Below are positions 8,903-18,660 of a stretch of 64,000 nt of DNA, one piece after another. Numbering within the stretch: the stretch's first letter is position 1; each line of letters begins with the position of its first letter. The DNA comes from Parabacteroides sp. PH5-46 (GTDB lineage Bacteria > Bacteroidota > Bacteroidia > Bacteroidales > Tannerellaceae): the NCBI RefSeq assembly GCF_029892785.1, contig NZ_JARXXA010000010.1:107864-171863 (forward strand), given 5' to 3'. Made by a program: the position numbers and the translations under genes. Under the pieces are notes generated by a model. It had not been told where the DNA came from, searched no databases, and was given only the letters and a program-made list of their open reading frames with translations.

Positions 8903-10213
8903 TTATTCATCTTTGAGTGCTTCAACGGGTTTTATGCGACTGGCTGAGCGGGCAGGATACCAGATTGCCAATACAACTATAGCCGCTAATAATAACCAGG
9001 TGATAGCATTTGTAATCAGAAAGCGAACGATGGTATGATCGGGTAAATAATCGCCGTATGAACTATTACTTTGTCCCAATGTAGAGATCAGCCCGGCAGC
9101 GATAAACTGAGACTCTATGATCATGGCAGGTATGAGAATAAGGGTGAGCAATATGATTCCTTCCAGGACAAACAGTTTCTTTATTCCGGCTTCATTGGAT
9201 CCCATAGCCCGGCGAATACCTACTTCTTCTTTCCGTACATTCACTCTGTACCAGAAGGTACCCAGCACACATAAGGTGATGTTGATGAGGAAAAACAGCA
9301 TCAATCCGGACAGCGAACGTACCATGTTAGTCATTGCATTGTTGGTTTCCTTTTCCATTGCAACCAAAGATTTGACATTTTTCAGATAGTAATTCCCTAC
9401 ACGGAGGTTACTGCTCATTTGCTTTTTGAATGCCGGAATGAAGCGCGAAGCCGGGATATGCTCTTTGGAACGTATCGCTATATAAATGTAATTATAGTTT
9501 TGTTCGGAGATACGCTGCGGAAAGAATATAATCCCTTGCGGGCGATTATAGTTAAAACGTTTAAGATCATCAAGCACACCTACAACCAGGTGTTGGTCTC
9601 GTGGTGCGTCCGGACTTTTATAACTTGTTTCAATTGTTTTTCCAATGGCTGATTCTCCGGGAAAAAGACGTTCTGCCACCATCTGGGAGATCAAAACTGC
9701 TGATGGGTTTCCCCAGTCGAAATCAGTTAATGAGATGGCTTTTCCCTGATTCGATGTATGGCGGAAAGCACGGAAATAATCTTCTTCGGGGATAAATGTT
9801 ATCCGCTGGATACCGGCTCTTTTAGTGCTGTCTGTAGCACTCCTGTATTCGCTCCCGTTGTAACTGCCTACTCCCGGTAAGGAAGAAAAGCTCTGACATA
9901 AAGCAACTGATTCGACATCAGGATATTCTTTAATTCGGTTTACGATGCGATACAGGTTGGCGATACCGGCCGATGGTTCGGCTTCAGCTTCTTTATATTC
10001 AGGCAGGGTTTTTGCCAAAGTTCCCAACTCTATATAATAGGTATTATTCAGATCCCGGTGAGAAGTCAGACTTTTGTTGTATTCCAACACAAAAAAGAAA
10101 TCAACCATAAACCAGATCAGGCAAAAAACCAGCAACAGAGCAAGGAGTATCCATCCATTACTTTTTTTACGGTTCAGTATTTGTTTACATATACTCCACA
10201 ACATAAGGCTCAT
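8903..10213 (-). CDS. ABC transporter permease, FtsX/MacB type, copy B3
   Basis: B member of the third pair, 436 residues from the first ATG or 433 from the ATG at 10204. The ATG at 10213 overlaps the stop of A3 as ATGA, the closest coupling in the operon. The coupling motif is EEVGIRRAMGS and the tail IKPVEALKDE. An insertion relative to other B copies lies near residue 380 (around STLGQSNSSYGDYLPDH), in the periplasmic loop between the last two helices. Confidence 0.87.
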   Translation of the reverse strand: MSLMLWSICKQILNRKKSNGWILLALLLVFCLIWFMVDFFFVLEYNKSLTSHRDLNNTYYIELGTLAKTLPEYKEAEAEPSAGIANLYRIVNRIKEYPDVESVALCQSFSSLPGVGSYNGSEYRSATDSTKRAGIQRITFIPEEDYFRAFRHTSNQGKAISLTDFDWGNPSAVLISQMVAERLFPGESAIGKTIETSYKSPDAPRDQHLVVGVLDDLKRFNYNRPQGIIFFPQRISEQNYNYIYIAIRSKEHIPASRFIPAFKKQMSSNLRVGNYYLKNVKSLVAMEKETNNAMTNMVRSLSGLMLFFLINITLCVLGTFWYRVNVRKEEVGIRRAMGSNEAGIKKLFVLEGIILLTLILIPAMIIESQFIAAGLISTLGQSNSSYGDYLPDHTIVRFLITNAITWLLLAAIVVLAIWYPARSASRIKPVEALKDE

Positions 10214-11511
10214 TTTGCATTAAGTGAATAAATAATTTCTTTCCGGGAAGCTCTCCAAGCCGGCAGAACAGTTATAAGTAAATTCAACACGACACAAATA
10301 CCCAAGGCAATAAAGAATATGTTGAAATTGATCATCATAGATGGTTTCATAATGCTATGCGTCCCTTCAGGAGGCATTCCTTCAAACATGACACTATCCA
10401 TTCCTATTTGTAAGATCCAGTTTTGTGCCAGATAAACGATTAAAAAAGAAAGAATCAAGCCTAATAGCCCTCCAAGCAAAGTAAAAAAGAGGTTCTCTGC
10501 TACCAATTGGTTCATCAGCGTATATTTAGGAGCACCAAATGAGCGTCGGATGCCTATTTCTGCCAAGCGTTTCTCCATTTGTGAATCAGCCATTCCAGAC
10601 AGACTTACAGCCGGAACAAGGAGTAAAATAAGAATAAGGACTCCATACTGAAGTAGTTCCTTGGTGAAATCGTCTCTCGTATTCCATTCGCGGATAGCGC
10701 TTTGCCATTGTTTGTCCGGCTGACCTTTAATGGAAAAAGTAGCTCCTTCCAGGGTAGAATCAAATTTACGTATATTCTCTTTTGCTTCTGCCTGCACCTG
10801 CTCTACATCTCCCTCCGACGAAGCTAATATATAAGCTGTAAATGCTCCCAGACAACCATTCGTATCAGTTTCTTCCAACTCAATATCTTCTATGGATGTA
10901 TACGGTACCCATACTTGAGCGTAAGTGTTTACTGTTGCATATGATACATCCTTTACTACTCCACATATTTTGAACGGACGGAAGTCTAAACTGATCGTTC
11001 GCCCTACTACATCAACCGAACCGAATATCCGGCGTGCAAATGTCTCGGCGATAACAGCCGTTTGCATACCCGACTGCATGTCAGCTTCCGTAAAAGGATT
11101 GCCTCCTCTGAAGGAGAAATTAAAAACTTTCCAGAATCCGGTATCTACATACTTTATTTTGACAGGAATCTGCTCTGCACTCCCTTCCGGCTGGACGAAT
11201 GATTCGTTGGATGCCTCATAAACAGCTGAAACGGCTTCTGCACCCTGTAGCGGGTAGAAACAAGTTTCAATCGTTTGTAGTGACAGGTAATAAGCATTCA
11301 TACCACCATCATCTTTAACAACTTCTGCGTATTTGACACTAAGCAAACGGCTTCTGTTTGTTTCAGGGTAGATATTCGCAATCTTGATATAGTAAACAAT
11401 CGCCAACACCATCACTACGGTTATAGAAAGTCCTGTCCCGATGATGTATATCGAGCTGAACAGTTTTTCCTGACGAATCAGGTTCCAGGCTTGTTTGAAG
11501 TAAAGCAACAT
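10210..11511 (-). CDS. ABC transporter permease, FtsX/MacB type, copy A3
   Basis: A member of the third pair, 433 residues, starting MLLYFKQAWNLIRQEKLF. The coupling motif AEIGIRRSFGA departs slightly from the KAFGA of the other A copies. The family stretch FWKVFNFSFRGGNPFTEAD is present in the periplasmic domain, and a 10-residue insertion (EGMPPEGTHS) lies in the loop before the last helix. The tail is SRKEIIYSLNAK. The preceding gene B2 ends 25 nt upstream. Confidence 0.88.
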   Translation of the reverse strand: MLLYFKQAWNLIRQEKLFSSIYIIGTGLSITVVMVLAIVYYIKIANIYPETNRSRLLSVKYAEVVKDDGGMNAYYLSLQTIETCFYPLQGAEAVSAVYEASNESFVQPEGSAEQIPVKIKYVDTGFWKVFNFSFRGGNPFTEADMQSGMQTAVIAETFARRIFGSVDVVGRTISLDFRPFKICGVVKDVSYATVNTYAQVWVPYTSIEDIELEETDTNGCLGAFTAYILASSEGDVEQVQAEAKENIRKFDSTLEGATFSIKGQPDKQWQSAIREWNTRDDFTKELLQYGVLILILLLVPAVSLSGMADSQMEKRLAEIGIRRSFGAPKYTLMNQLVAENLFFTLLGGLLGLILSFLIVYLAQNWILQIGMDSVMFEGMPPEGTHSIMKPSMMINFNIFFIALGICVVLNLLITVLPAWRASRKEIIYSLNAK

Positions 11512-11536
11512 ATTTTTAACCGTTAATCGTTATAAT

Positions 11537-12802
11537 TCATTCATCGCGTAAAGCATCTATCGGCTGTATGGAGGCTGCCCGGTTGGCAGGCCAGAAGGTA
11601 CCGCTTATTACAATTACGCACATGATAAGCAGAGCCGATCCTAAGGCTATTAAGGTACGTCCGGCCGTAAAGGGCAGGCGCCAGGTATCCAGTATATCTG
11701 CATTAAGCATATTCAGGTAAACCAGAAAGGCGGGTATGATGATAAGCGACACTAAGCAAAGGCTTTCTACAAGAATAGAACGCCAGACGACTGTATTATT
11801 CGCTCCCATCGCCATACGGATACCGATCTCAGCCCGACGCTGCCGGGTACGTAACCAGAAAGCTCCGAATACACCCATAAATACAGTGATGAGCACAAAT
11901 ATCATAACATAGGTCATAGGCAACACGTCTTCGCGTATCATCTTACCTACTACATCATCCCGCAGTTTGTCGGATGAGACTATCGAAGCTACATACAGGT
12001 TATTCTCCCTCAAGCGATCACCCATTTCCGATATGAAATGCTCTTCAAAATGCCGGGCGCTTCCAGGGCGGATACGAAGACAGATATTCGTCCATGTGAT
12101 ATCATTGTTCTTTACCCACTCTTCATACTTAGAAGTAGAAAGCATCTCAAAATAAGCTCCTTCGTATGGATAGAAGTCCTGCCGTTTTAGTAGGTTGCAA
12201 ACCTGTGCTATCTTATTTGGCTGAGGGATTTCGCCTTCAAAGCCTTCAAAAAACACTTCCTGTCCGATGGCCCGATCGGCCTCTCCGAAAAGTAGTTCAC
12301 CTATATCTTCGGTCAGTACCAGTTGGCTATATCCGGTTTCCTGTACCTGAATAGGCTTACCATCAGGGGTTCGGATCTGAAACACATCAAAATAAGAAGG
12401 TGTTACCATCCGGTTTCGTACCGAAGGTGTTTGTATGCTGTCTGCCCGTAAGCCAATCCAGAATCCGCCCATCGAATACGGCTCTGAAAAGAGGGAAACG
12501 GAGGCTACTTCTACATCCGGGTGTAGCTTGATTCGCTCCACAATAGTAAATAAATCCTCAACAGATGTTTGGGTTATCTCTTCCGGGTTCACATAATGTT
12601 GCGCAATAGGCTCCAGCATTTTTAGCTTCATCATATAGGTGTTTTCTATGTTGAAGCCTTTAGGCTCCATATAGTTTTTCAGCTTAACCCACAAGAAGTC
12701 AGTCATCAATAGAAGGAAAAAGAATACAACAGCCAATTCAATCAACAACCAGGCATTCTGTTTACGTTCTACCCATATCTGTTTAAATAGTTGCTTTATC
12801 AT
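11537..12802 (-). CDS. ABC transporter permease, FtsX/MacB type, copy B2
   Basis: B member of the second pair, 421 residues, starting MIKQLFKQIWVERKQNAW. The coupling motif is AEIGIRMAMGA and the tail IQPIDALRDE. The large periplasmic domain (about 45-275) contains DVFQIRTPDGKPIQ, the B-type equivalent of the A-type FWKVFDF region. It follows A2 after 12 nt. Confidence 0.88.
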   Translation of the reverse strand: MIKQLFKQIWVERKQNAWLLIELAVVFFFLLLMTDFLWVKLKNYMEPKGFNIENTYMMKLKMLEPIAQHYVNPEEITQTSVEDLFTIVERIKLHPDVEVASVSLFSEPYSMGGFWIGLRADSIQTPSVRNRMVTPSYFDVFQIRTPDGKPIQVQETGYSQLVLTEDIGELLFGEADRAIGQEVFFEGFEGEIPQPNKIAQVCNLLKRQDFYPYEGAYFEMLSTSKYEEWVKNNDITWTNICLRIRPGSARHFEEHFISEMGDRLRENNLYVASIVSSDKLRDDVVGKMIREDVLPMTYVMIFVLITVFMGVFGAFWLRTRQRRAEIGIRMAMGANNTVVWRSILVESLCLVSLIIIPAFLVYLNMLNADILDTWRLPFTAGRTLIALGSALLIMCVIVISGTFWPANRAASIQPIDALRDE

Positions 12803-12814
12803 TGGACGAATTGT

Positions 12815-14077
12815 TTAGATGTTTGTATTCAGAGAGTCAACCACTTCAGCCCGAGAGGTTCTCCAAGCCGGAAAAGTAGTAGACAAAAGATTGATGACCA
12901 AGCAAGTCAATAAGGCTGCAGCAAACAAAGCCGGTTTAAATATCATCGACAACTGGAGATTGACATCCGGTCGTTGAAGCAGGCTATCTTTTGTAATATA
13001 AAAGAATAGAAAAGATAGAAATAGCCCGATGATACTACCCAACAGTGTAATGATAAAGTTTTCGGCCAGTATTTGTCCTACAATATCCTTGGTCGTTGCC
13101 CCAAAGGCTTTCCGGAGGCCAAACTCAGGGTTTCGTTTCTGCATCTGCGAAAACATCATTGCCAACAGGTTGAATACCGGGAGAAACAGAAATAAAGCTG
13201 CCAAGGATAGCATACCGCTAAAGTTGCCGTGCATGCGGTCTTCCGGGGCATAGTAAAACATCTGTTGTGTGCTGCTAAGGGGTTGCTTCCATATATTGGC
13301 AAGAAACTCCTTCTGCCCGGTATTAAAGGTAGCTACCCGGTTTTGCGCCTCCTGGCGGATTGCGTCAAAATCAGCTGTAGACTTCGCTAACATACAAAGC
13401 TGTAACTGCCCTCCTATGCCCTCTACCATGCCGCCGCTCATAATATCCCGGTTCAAGGTATAAGGAATCCATATTTCGCCATATGCCTCACTGACAGCCT
13501 CGCTCACCGATGCTACAACGCCCTGTATCCGGTAGTCTACAAAGTCCAGCTGAATGCTTAATCCTGCTACCTGAGTGGTACCGAAAAACTCGCGAGCCAC
13601 CCGCTCACTGACTACTGCTACAGGAATAGCTGAAGTAACCATCTCCGGCGTATAGGGGACTCCGTTGAGAAAGCGGAAGTCGAATACCTTCCAGAAAGCA
13701 GCATCTGTCTCACGCACATCACATTCACGCACGGTTTTACTTCCGGGAGCGCTTGTCTGTTTCTGCCGGACATGTGCCCCTACAGCTGTGATACTTTCAG
13801 GGGTAGTCATCGGGTAAAAACATTCATTTATAATACGGTATCCCAAAGCTCCTCCCCTAAACCCGGCATTCTTATCGTTAAGCCCCTCGATAGCACTAAC
13901 ATAAAGCATACGATGCCGCTCGGAAACAGGGGCAAAAGAGGCTGTCTTCACCTGGTAAACCAAGACCAGAACCATCATCATAGCTACAGCCAAAGCTGTC
14001 CCTAAAATGGTCAGAAAACTAACCAACGGATTTTCCCGGATAGTGGCTATTGCCTGTTTGAAATACTGCTTGTACAT
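12815..14077 (-). CDS. ABC transporter permease, FtsX/MacB type, copy A2
   Basis: A member of the second pair and the first permease after the ATPase gene, 420 residues. The start MYKQYFKQAIATIRENPL is nearly identical to A5, including the helix VSFLTILGTALAVAMMMVLV. The coupling motif is PEFGLRKAFGA and the tail SRAEVVDSLNTNI. It begins 2 nt after the ATPase stop, so ATPase and A2 are probably translationally coupled. Confidence 0.88.
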   Translation of the reverse strand: MYKQYFKQAIATIRENPLVSFLTILGTALAVAMMMVLVLVYQVKTASFAPVSERHRMLYVSAIEGLNDKNAGFRGGALGYRIINECFYPMTTPESITAVGAHVRQKQTSAPGSKTVRECDVRETDAAFWKVFDFRFLNGVPYTPEMVTSAIPVAVVSERVAREFFGTTQVAGLSIQLDFVDYRIQGVVASVSEAVSEAYGEIWIPYTLNRDIMSGGMVEGIGGQLQLCMLAKSTADFDAIRQEAQNRVATFNTGQKEFLANIWKQPLSSTQQMFYYAPEDRMHGNFSGMLSLAALFLFLPVFNLLAMMFSQMQKRNPEFGLRKAFGATTKDIVGQILAENFIITLLGSIIGLFLSFLFFYITKDSLLQRPDVNLQLSMIFKPALFAAALLTCLVINLLSTTFPAWRTSRAEVVDSLNTNI

Positions 14078-14079
14078 AC

Positions 14080-14745
14080 TTATTGAATTTGTCGTCCGTC
14101 GAAGAAGCGGATGGTGCGGCTGGTTTGCTTGGCCTGGTGCTCGTTGTGCGTTACCATCACGATGGTACGTCCGTCTTCTTTGTTCAGCTTGTGCAGGATA
14201 TCCATTACTTCGATACCCATTTTACTATCTAAGTTACCGGTCGGCTCATCCGCCAGTATGATGTTAGGAGCTCCTACAATAGCACGGGCGATGGCTACAC
14301 GCTGACACTGTCCACCGGATAATTGGGTGGGGAAATGCTTCATACGATGGCTTAAGCCTACTTTCTCCAACACAGCCTGTGCAGCCTTCTTACGTTCTGA
14401 GGCTGATACCTTGCGATACAACAGGGGAAGTTCCACATTGTCCAGTACATTGAGGGAGTTGATCAGGTGAAAGCTCTGGAACACAAAGCCCAACTGATGG
14501 TTACGGAAAGCAGCCTGCTCTTTATCGTTCATGCTAACGGTATTAATTCCGTCTATCTCTACCACTCCGGTAGTAGGGGCATCCAGTAAGCCCATAATAT
14601 TCAAAAGGGTTGACTTTCCGCAACCCGACGGTCCCATAATAGACAGGAACTCACCTTGTTTCACCTCTAGGTTTACGTTCTCTAATGCTACCGTTTCAAT
14701 TTCTTTCGTGCGATAAATCTTCTGTAAATTCGTTAATTTGATCAT
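14080..14745 (-). CDS. ABC transporter ATP-binding protein (LolD/MacB type)
   Basis: The only ATPase in the 15 kb operon, 221 residues. Walker A GPSGCGKS lies at 38-46, the Q-loop around FVFQSFHLINSLN (about 89), the signature LSGGQCQRVAIARA (about 141), Walker B IILADEPTGNLD (about 160) and the H-loop VTHNEHQ near 197. The ETVALENVNLEV start and the EPTGNLDSKMG stretch place it in the LolD/MacB/FtsE group, whose partners are FtsX-fold permeases and which drive mechanotransmission rather than classical transport. It sits between the first and second permease pairs, so one ATPase probably serves five pairs. Confidence 0.95.
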   Translation of the reverse strand: MIKLTNLQKIYRTKEIETVALENVNLEVKQGEFLSIMGPSGCGKSTLLNIMGLLDAPTTGVVEIDGINTVSMNDKEQAAFRNHQLGFVFQSFHLINSLNVLDNVELPLLYRKVSASERKKAAQAVLEKVGLSHRMKHFPTQLSGGQCQRVAIARAIVGAPNIILADEPTGNLDSKMGIEVMDILHKLNKEDGRTIVMVTHNEHQAKQTSRTIRFFDGRQIQ

Positions 14746-14766
14746 GACTTTTTATTTTAATGATTA

Positions 14767-16032
14767 TTATTCATATCGTAGTGCTTCAGCCGGGGGAAGG
14801 GAGGCTGCTTTTCGTGCCGGTAGCCAGATACCCAGGCAAATCATACCGCCCATCAGCAGATAAGAAGCTATCGTTACAGTTACTAAGCGCCAGAGAGATA
14901 ACGACAAGCGATCGCTGGCTATCTGATCTGCCGAGATCATCCCGACCACAAAAAAGAGAAGAGGTAGCAAGGTGGTAATCAACAAGCAAACGCCTTCTAT
15001 ATTCATAAAACGGTAGATTCCTCCTTTACTGGAGCCTACTGCCACACGCAAACCAATCTCTCCTCTTCGGTACTGGGTACGCAGCCAGAACGTACCGATA
15101 ATACCGAAGAATACGTTGATGAGCATGAAGGCCATTAGCGAAACTTTGATTTTACTCTTTCTTTCATACGTCTTTATCATATCATATCGCTGATCCTTAA
15201 ACGATTTCGCCCCATATACATAGAGATTGTTTACCGTCAGGCGCTCGCTTATCGATTCCAGAAAGCGGTTCATGTCTTCCGGGCTCATCTCTTGTTTCAG
15301 CCTTACGCACAGTTCAGCCTTAGAAGCGCTAAAGTAATCCACATTCTCCCTTAGTCCGCTCCCTACCAGGACTGTATAAAGACATGGTTCACTTATTTCG
15401 TAATCAGAATTCCGTATAGGCTCACTTACAGCTACTACAGGTATCTCTTCTTCCGATCCGGGATATCGCAGCTTGCGTCCTTTGCCGCTTTGTGCTCCAA
15501 AAAACTTCTTCTCCAGATCTGCCGATATCACCATCGAACCCTCAGTTACACTCAACTGTGGAATAATGGAATTTCCCTGCTTATCATTAACACGGAAAAC
15601 CGTAAAGTATTCCGGTGTAACCCGCCGTACATGAAACGAACCGGAAGAAAGCCCTGTCGTATCCCCATCTATCGGCTCAATGCTTGTCCACGAATTGCCG
15701 AATGAGTAAGGACAGGAGAAATAGGTAGCGCATACCTCTTCTACCTCCTCGCTCAGGCGGATCTGATCCATTAGTCTCAGTAAGTCATCTGTTTCTGAAG
15801 TGGTCTTCTCTTCCGGCAACACATAGCCTGGTGCCTGGCTATTCAGGTTTCCCAGTTTCAAACGCCAGGTGTTCTGTATATCGTATCCCAGCGGAAGGTT
15901 ATAGGTATGGGTATCAACCAGTAATTGATCTGCCATAAACCAGAGTACACCCATCACGATCAGAAGTTCCGCAAAGATCCAGCTATTGGTGCGACGCTGT
16001 TTCCATATTATTTTGAATATCTGTTTCAACAT
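14767..16032 (-). CDS. ABC transporter permease, FtsX/MacB type, copy B1
   Basis: B member of the first pair, 421 residues, starting MLKQIFKIIWKQRRTNSW. It precedes the ATPase gene by 21 nt. The coupling motif is GEIGLRVAVGS and the tail LPPAEALRYE, closest by eye to B5. The usual order of one helix, periplasmic MacB-like domain and three terminal helices is visible. Confidence 0.88.
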   Translation of the reverse strand: MLKQIFKIIWKQRRTNSWIFAELLIVMGVLWFMADQLLVDTHTYNLPLGYDIQNTWRLKLGNLNSQAPGYVLPEEKTTSETDDLLRLMDQIRLSEEVEEVCATYFSCPYSFGNSWTSIEPIDGDTTGLSSGSFHVRRVTPEYFTVFRVNDKQGNSIIPQLSVTEGSMVISADLEKKFFGAQSGKGRKLRYPGSEEEIPVVAVSEPIRNSDYEISEPCLYTVLVGSGLRENVDYFSASKAELCVRLKQEMSPEDMNRFLESISERLTVNNLYVYGAKSFKDQRYDMIKTYERKSKIKVSLMAFMLINVFFGIIGTFWLRTQYRRGEIGLRVAVGSSKGGIYRFMNIEGVCLLITTLLPLLFFVVGMISADQIASDRLSLSLWRLVTVTIASYLLMGGMICLGIWLPARKAASLPPAEALRYE

Positions 16033-16055
16033 GATATATCCTTATTTTCAGATTA

Positions 16056-17321
16056 TTATTCTATTTCTTTTAACGAATCTACCACCGGCTGACGGGATAT
16101 TCGGAAAGCCGGGAAAAAGGCACTTGATATATTCATCAACAGCACAAAGAGTAGTGCAATCAGTAATGTGGCAGGCTGTAGTAGCATATCCATTGTGAGC
16201 ATCGGCTCGTTGGGAAGCAGGAAGCTGCGGCAAGCCAGTAAAAGCAGGAAAGAGAATGCAAAACCGATGATCCCACCAATACAGGTTATCACCAGATTTT
16301 CACACAGTATCTGAAACAGCAGTTTCCGGTTCGTTCCACCGAAAGCCTTTCTTACGCCCATCTCACTTCTCCTTCGCTGGACAGACGACTGAGCTACTCC
16401 GCTCAGGTTAAGCGCCGGAACCAGCAGCAAAAAGAGTAGCAAAGCACCCGTTTCAGTCAAGAATTCACTAGGCTTTACACGTTTAAAACCAGTACTTCCC
16501 ATCGCTATATCCATACGGGTTAGAGTCCCTTCCAGAAAGCCAACTTCGTACTCTATTTTGTTGGCATTATATTGAGCTTTCCGTCGTTCCAATTCATTGC
16601 GAATTGCCTCAAAATCACCCTTTTTTTTCGCCAATATACAGACATTGAACTCACCGGGTATTCCCTCGCTGTGGCGCACCGGCAACAGGTTTTCGTCGGT
16701 AGTATAAGGAAGCCAGATGTCGGCATACGCGTCTGTAGCGGCATTACTCACTTCTTTCACCACTCCACAGATTGTATAATGCATAAAGTCCAGCGAAACA
16801 GTTTGTCCCACTACATCAGTTGTTTCAAACAATTCATATGCCAGCCGGTCATTGATTACAGCTGTCCGGATACCCGACTGAAAGTCTGCTTCGCTAAAGG
16901 CTCTGCCTTTCAGAAAGTGAAAGTCAAATACTTTCCAGAAGTAGTGATCTGTTGATTTAATGGAATATTCCTTGTATAAACGTTTGCCTGGCAAAGATAT
17001 CGGGCGCTTGTCGGAAGCTATAGCCGTAACAGCTTCAGGCGTTTCCAACGCATAAAAACATTCTTTCACCACTTCAGTAGACATACTTCCCCTGTTCCGC
17101 ATACCATTCGAGTCTTTCGCCTGGGATTGGGTAGCGTTGATATAAAGCATCCGTTCCCTCCTGATCTCGGGGGAATAAGCGGCCAGCTGTATCTGGTAAA
17201 TCAAGATAACTACCATGATAGCAGCAATGGAAAGTGCTGTCCCCAGTATAGAAATTGTGCTCACCAAAGGGCTTTCCTTCAGCATTTGTAGAGCCTGTTT
17301 AAAGTATTGTTTAATCATCAT
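16056..17321 (-). CDS. ABC transporter permease, FtsX/MacB type, copy A1
   Basis: First permease of the operon and A member of pair one, 421 residues. Two adjacent ATGs (17321, 17318) are possible starts; the first overlaps the adaptor stop codon as TAATG. The N-terminus IKQYFKQALQMLKESPLV matches the A type. The coupling motif is SEMGVRKAFGG and the tail SRQPVVDSLKEIE. The arrangement adaptor-A1-B1-ATPase is the usual compact Bacteroidota exporter; the further four pairs come after it. Confidence 0.88.
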   Translation of the reverse strand: MMIKQYFKQALQMLKESPLVSTISILGTALSIAAIMVVILIYQIQLAAYSPEIRRERMLYINATQSQAKDSNGMRNRGSMSTEVVKECFYALETPEAVTAIASDKRPISLPGKRLYKEYSIKSTDHYFWKVFDFHFLKGRAFSEADFQSGIRTAVINDRLAYELFETTDVVGQTVSLDFMHYTICGVVKEVSNAATDAYADIWLPYTTDENLLPVRHSEGIPGEFNVCILAKKKGDFEAIRNELERRKAQYNANKIEYEVGFLEGTLTRMDIAMGSTGFKRVKPSEFLTETGALLLFLLLVPALNLSGVAQSSVQRRRSEMGVRKAFGGTNRKLLFQILCENLVITCIGGIIGFAFSFLLLLACRSFLLPNEPMLTMDMLLQPATLLIALLFVLLMNISSAFFPAFRISRQPVVDSLKEIE

Positions 17322-18565
17322 TATTTAAGTTTCAGTTTGTTTTTCTCTTTGTAGTTATTCATGTCAGAAACTACTACTTCGTCTCCTTGCTGCAAACCTT
17401 CTACAACTTCCACATACTCAAAGTTACTGTCGCCTAAACGCACTTTTCGCTTGATTAACTGATTGTCGTTTACTACAAACAGTTCATACTCACCCTTGCC
17501 TATATAGTAAGAGCTATTGCTGATACGCAACACGTCGTCTTTGATGGCATTCATCACATATACATCAGTCTTTAAGCCGGATCGGAGCCTCCGGTGGTTG
17601 TCTTCTTCCAGTTGTACGGTGAAAGAAATCACACCATTCTTGGACAGAGGAGTTACATCACTTACTACACCATTCAACTTGTCGTTGCCTATCTTCACTA
17701 CCGCTTTGCTTCCCGGGGCAATCCGGTCGCCATAGGTATCGGCTATTTCTCCTTCTATCTTAAAATGAGACAGATCGGAAACGATAGCCACCCGATTACC
17801 CTGTTGTACCTGGGCGCCTACTTCATTGTTTACATATGTAAGGATGGCTTTGCGCGGAGAGCGTATCTGCGCATCTTCCAGGGTGCGTTTCATTTCGGCC
17901 AACTCCTTGCGGAAGATGCTTAGTTCCAATTCTTTTACTTTCAGTTCGGCTTCAGACAAGGCCTGTTCGTTTGTATATTTCTGTTCGTCTTCATTCAGTT
18001 GGAGTTGTCCTACATTGTAGCTCAGTTCTACCTGTCGTACTTTATCGGTGGTTCCGGCACCCAGGCTGTCCAGGTACTGTTCGTTGCGTAGCTCTACCTC
18101 TTTGCGGTTCAGCTCCATACGGGATACTTTCAGTTTCATTTCCATTTCAGAGAGCTTGCCCCGGTTAGAGACCCGTAACTGCTCCAGTTGAAGACGCTTC
18201 ATCTGCTCTTCGTCCAGCAATTTGTTATATTCTGTTTCCGCTGTCTGAAGGTCCAGCTTCAGGATAGGAGTTCCTACATCTACAGAATCTCCTCCCCTTT
18301 TGTATATTTCTACAATCCGTGAATTAATCGGGGAGTTAATAATCTCTTCGAAAGCCGGAATAACCTTCCCCGAGGCACTTACCGATACTTCTATCAGCCC
18401 TTTATCAACTATAGAAAACTGTAGGTCTTTCCGACTCAGGCTGGTTTGCAGTAACGAAATCAGCAAAGCTATGATTACAATACCTCCTCCCAGCCCGGCT
18501 ACAATCTTAAAAATCTGCGTCCGTTGCTCTTTCCTGCGTACCTCTTTTGATATCTCTCTATCCAT
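17321..18565 (-). CDS. HlyD/MacA-type periplasmic adaptor protein
   Basis: First gene of the exporter operon, 414 residues. A cytoplasmic N-terminus precedes a single membrane helix at about 21-43. Then come a barrel-sandwich half (about 60-105, ASGKVIPAFEE), a long coiled-coil hairpin (about 105-235, rich in Glu/Lys/Leu heptads), the returning lipoyl half (QIRSPRKAILTYV), a beta-barrel domain and a membrane-proximal domain ending NKLKLK. Such adaptors join an inner-membrane ABC pump to a TolC-type channel; the matching channel gene is probably the one at 42870. A sigma-54 type promoter and operator lie immediately upstream. Confidence 0.93.
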   Translation of the reverse strand: MDREISKEVRRKEQRTQIFKIVAGLGGGIVIIALLISLLQTSLSRKDLQFSIVDKGLIEVSVSASGKVIPAFEEIINSPINSRIVEIYKRGGDSVDVGTPILKLDLQTAETEYNKLLDEEQMKRLQLEQLRVSNRGKLSEMEMKLKVSRMELNRKEVELRNEQYLDSLGAGTTDKVRQVELSYNVGQLQLNEDEQKYTNEQALSEAELKVKELELSIFRKELAEMKRTLEDAQIRSPRKAILTYVNNEVGAQVQQGNRVAIVSDLSHFKIEGEIADTYGDRIAPGSKAVVKIGNDKLNGVVSDVTPLSKNGVISFTVQLEEDNHRRLRSGLKTDVYVMNAIKDDVLRISNSSYYIGKGEYELFVVNDNQLIKRKVRLGDSNFEYVEVVEGLQQGDEVVVSDMNNYKEKNKLKLK

Positions 18566-18600
18566 ATAATGATTGTTTTTTTTGAATCACTCCTAAAAAG

Positions 18601-18616
18601 ACAAATGCTATGCCAA
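18601..18616 (-). promoter_or_regulatory. sigma-54 -24/-12 promoter of the exporter operon
   Basis: The minus strand reads TTGGCATAGCATTTGT, that is TGGCA-N6-TTGT against the sigma-54 consensus TGGCA-N6-TTGC. The predicted transcript start near 18589 leaves a leader of about 25 nt before the adaptor ATG at 18565. The first seven bases of the core (TGGCATA) are identical to the tolC promoter at 42825. Only the last base of the -12 element departs from consensus. Confidence 0.8.
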
Positions 18617-18660
18617 AAACACAAACGCCTGATTATGTGCACACAGAGAGTCAAATCGAA

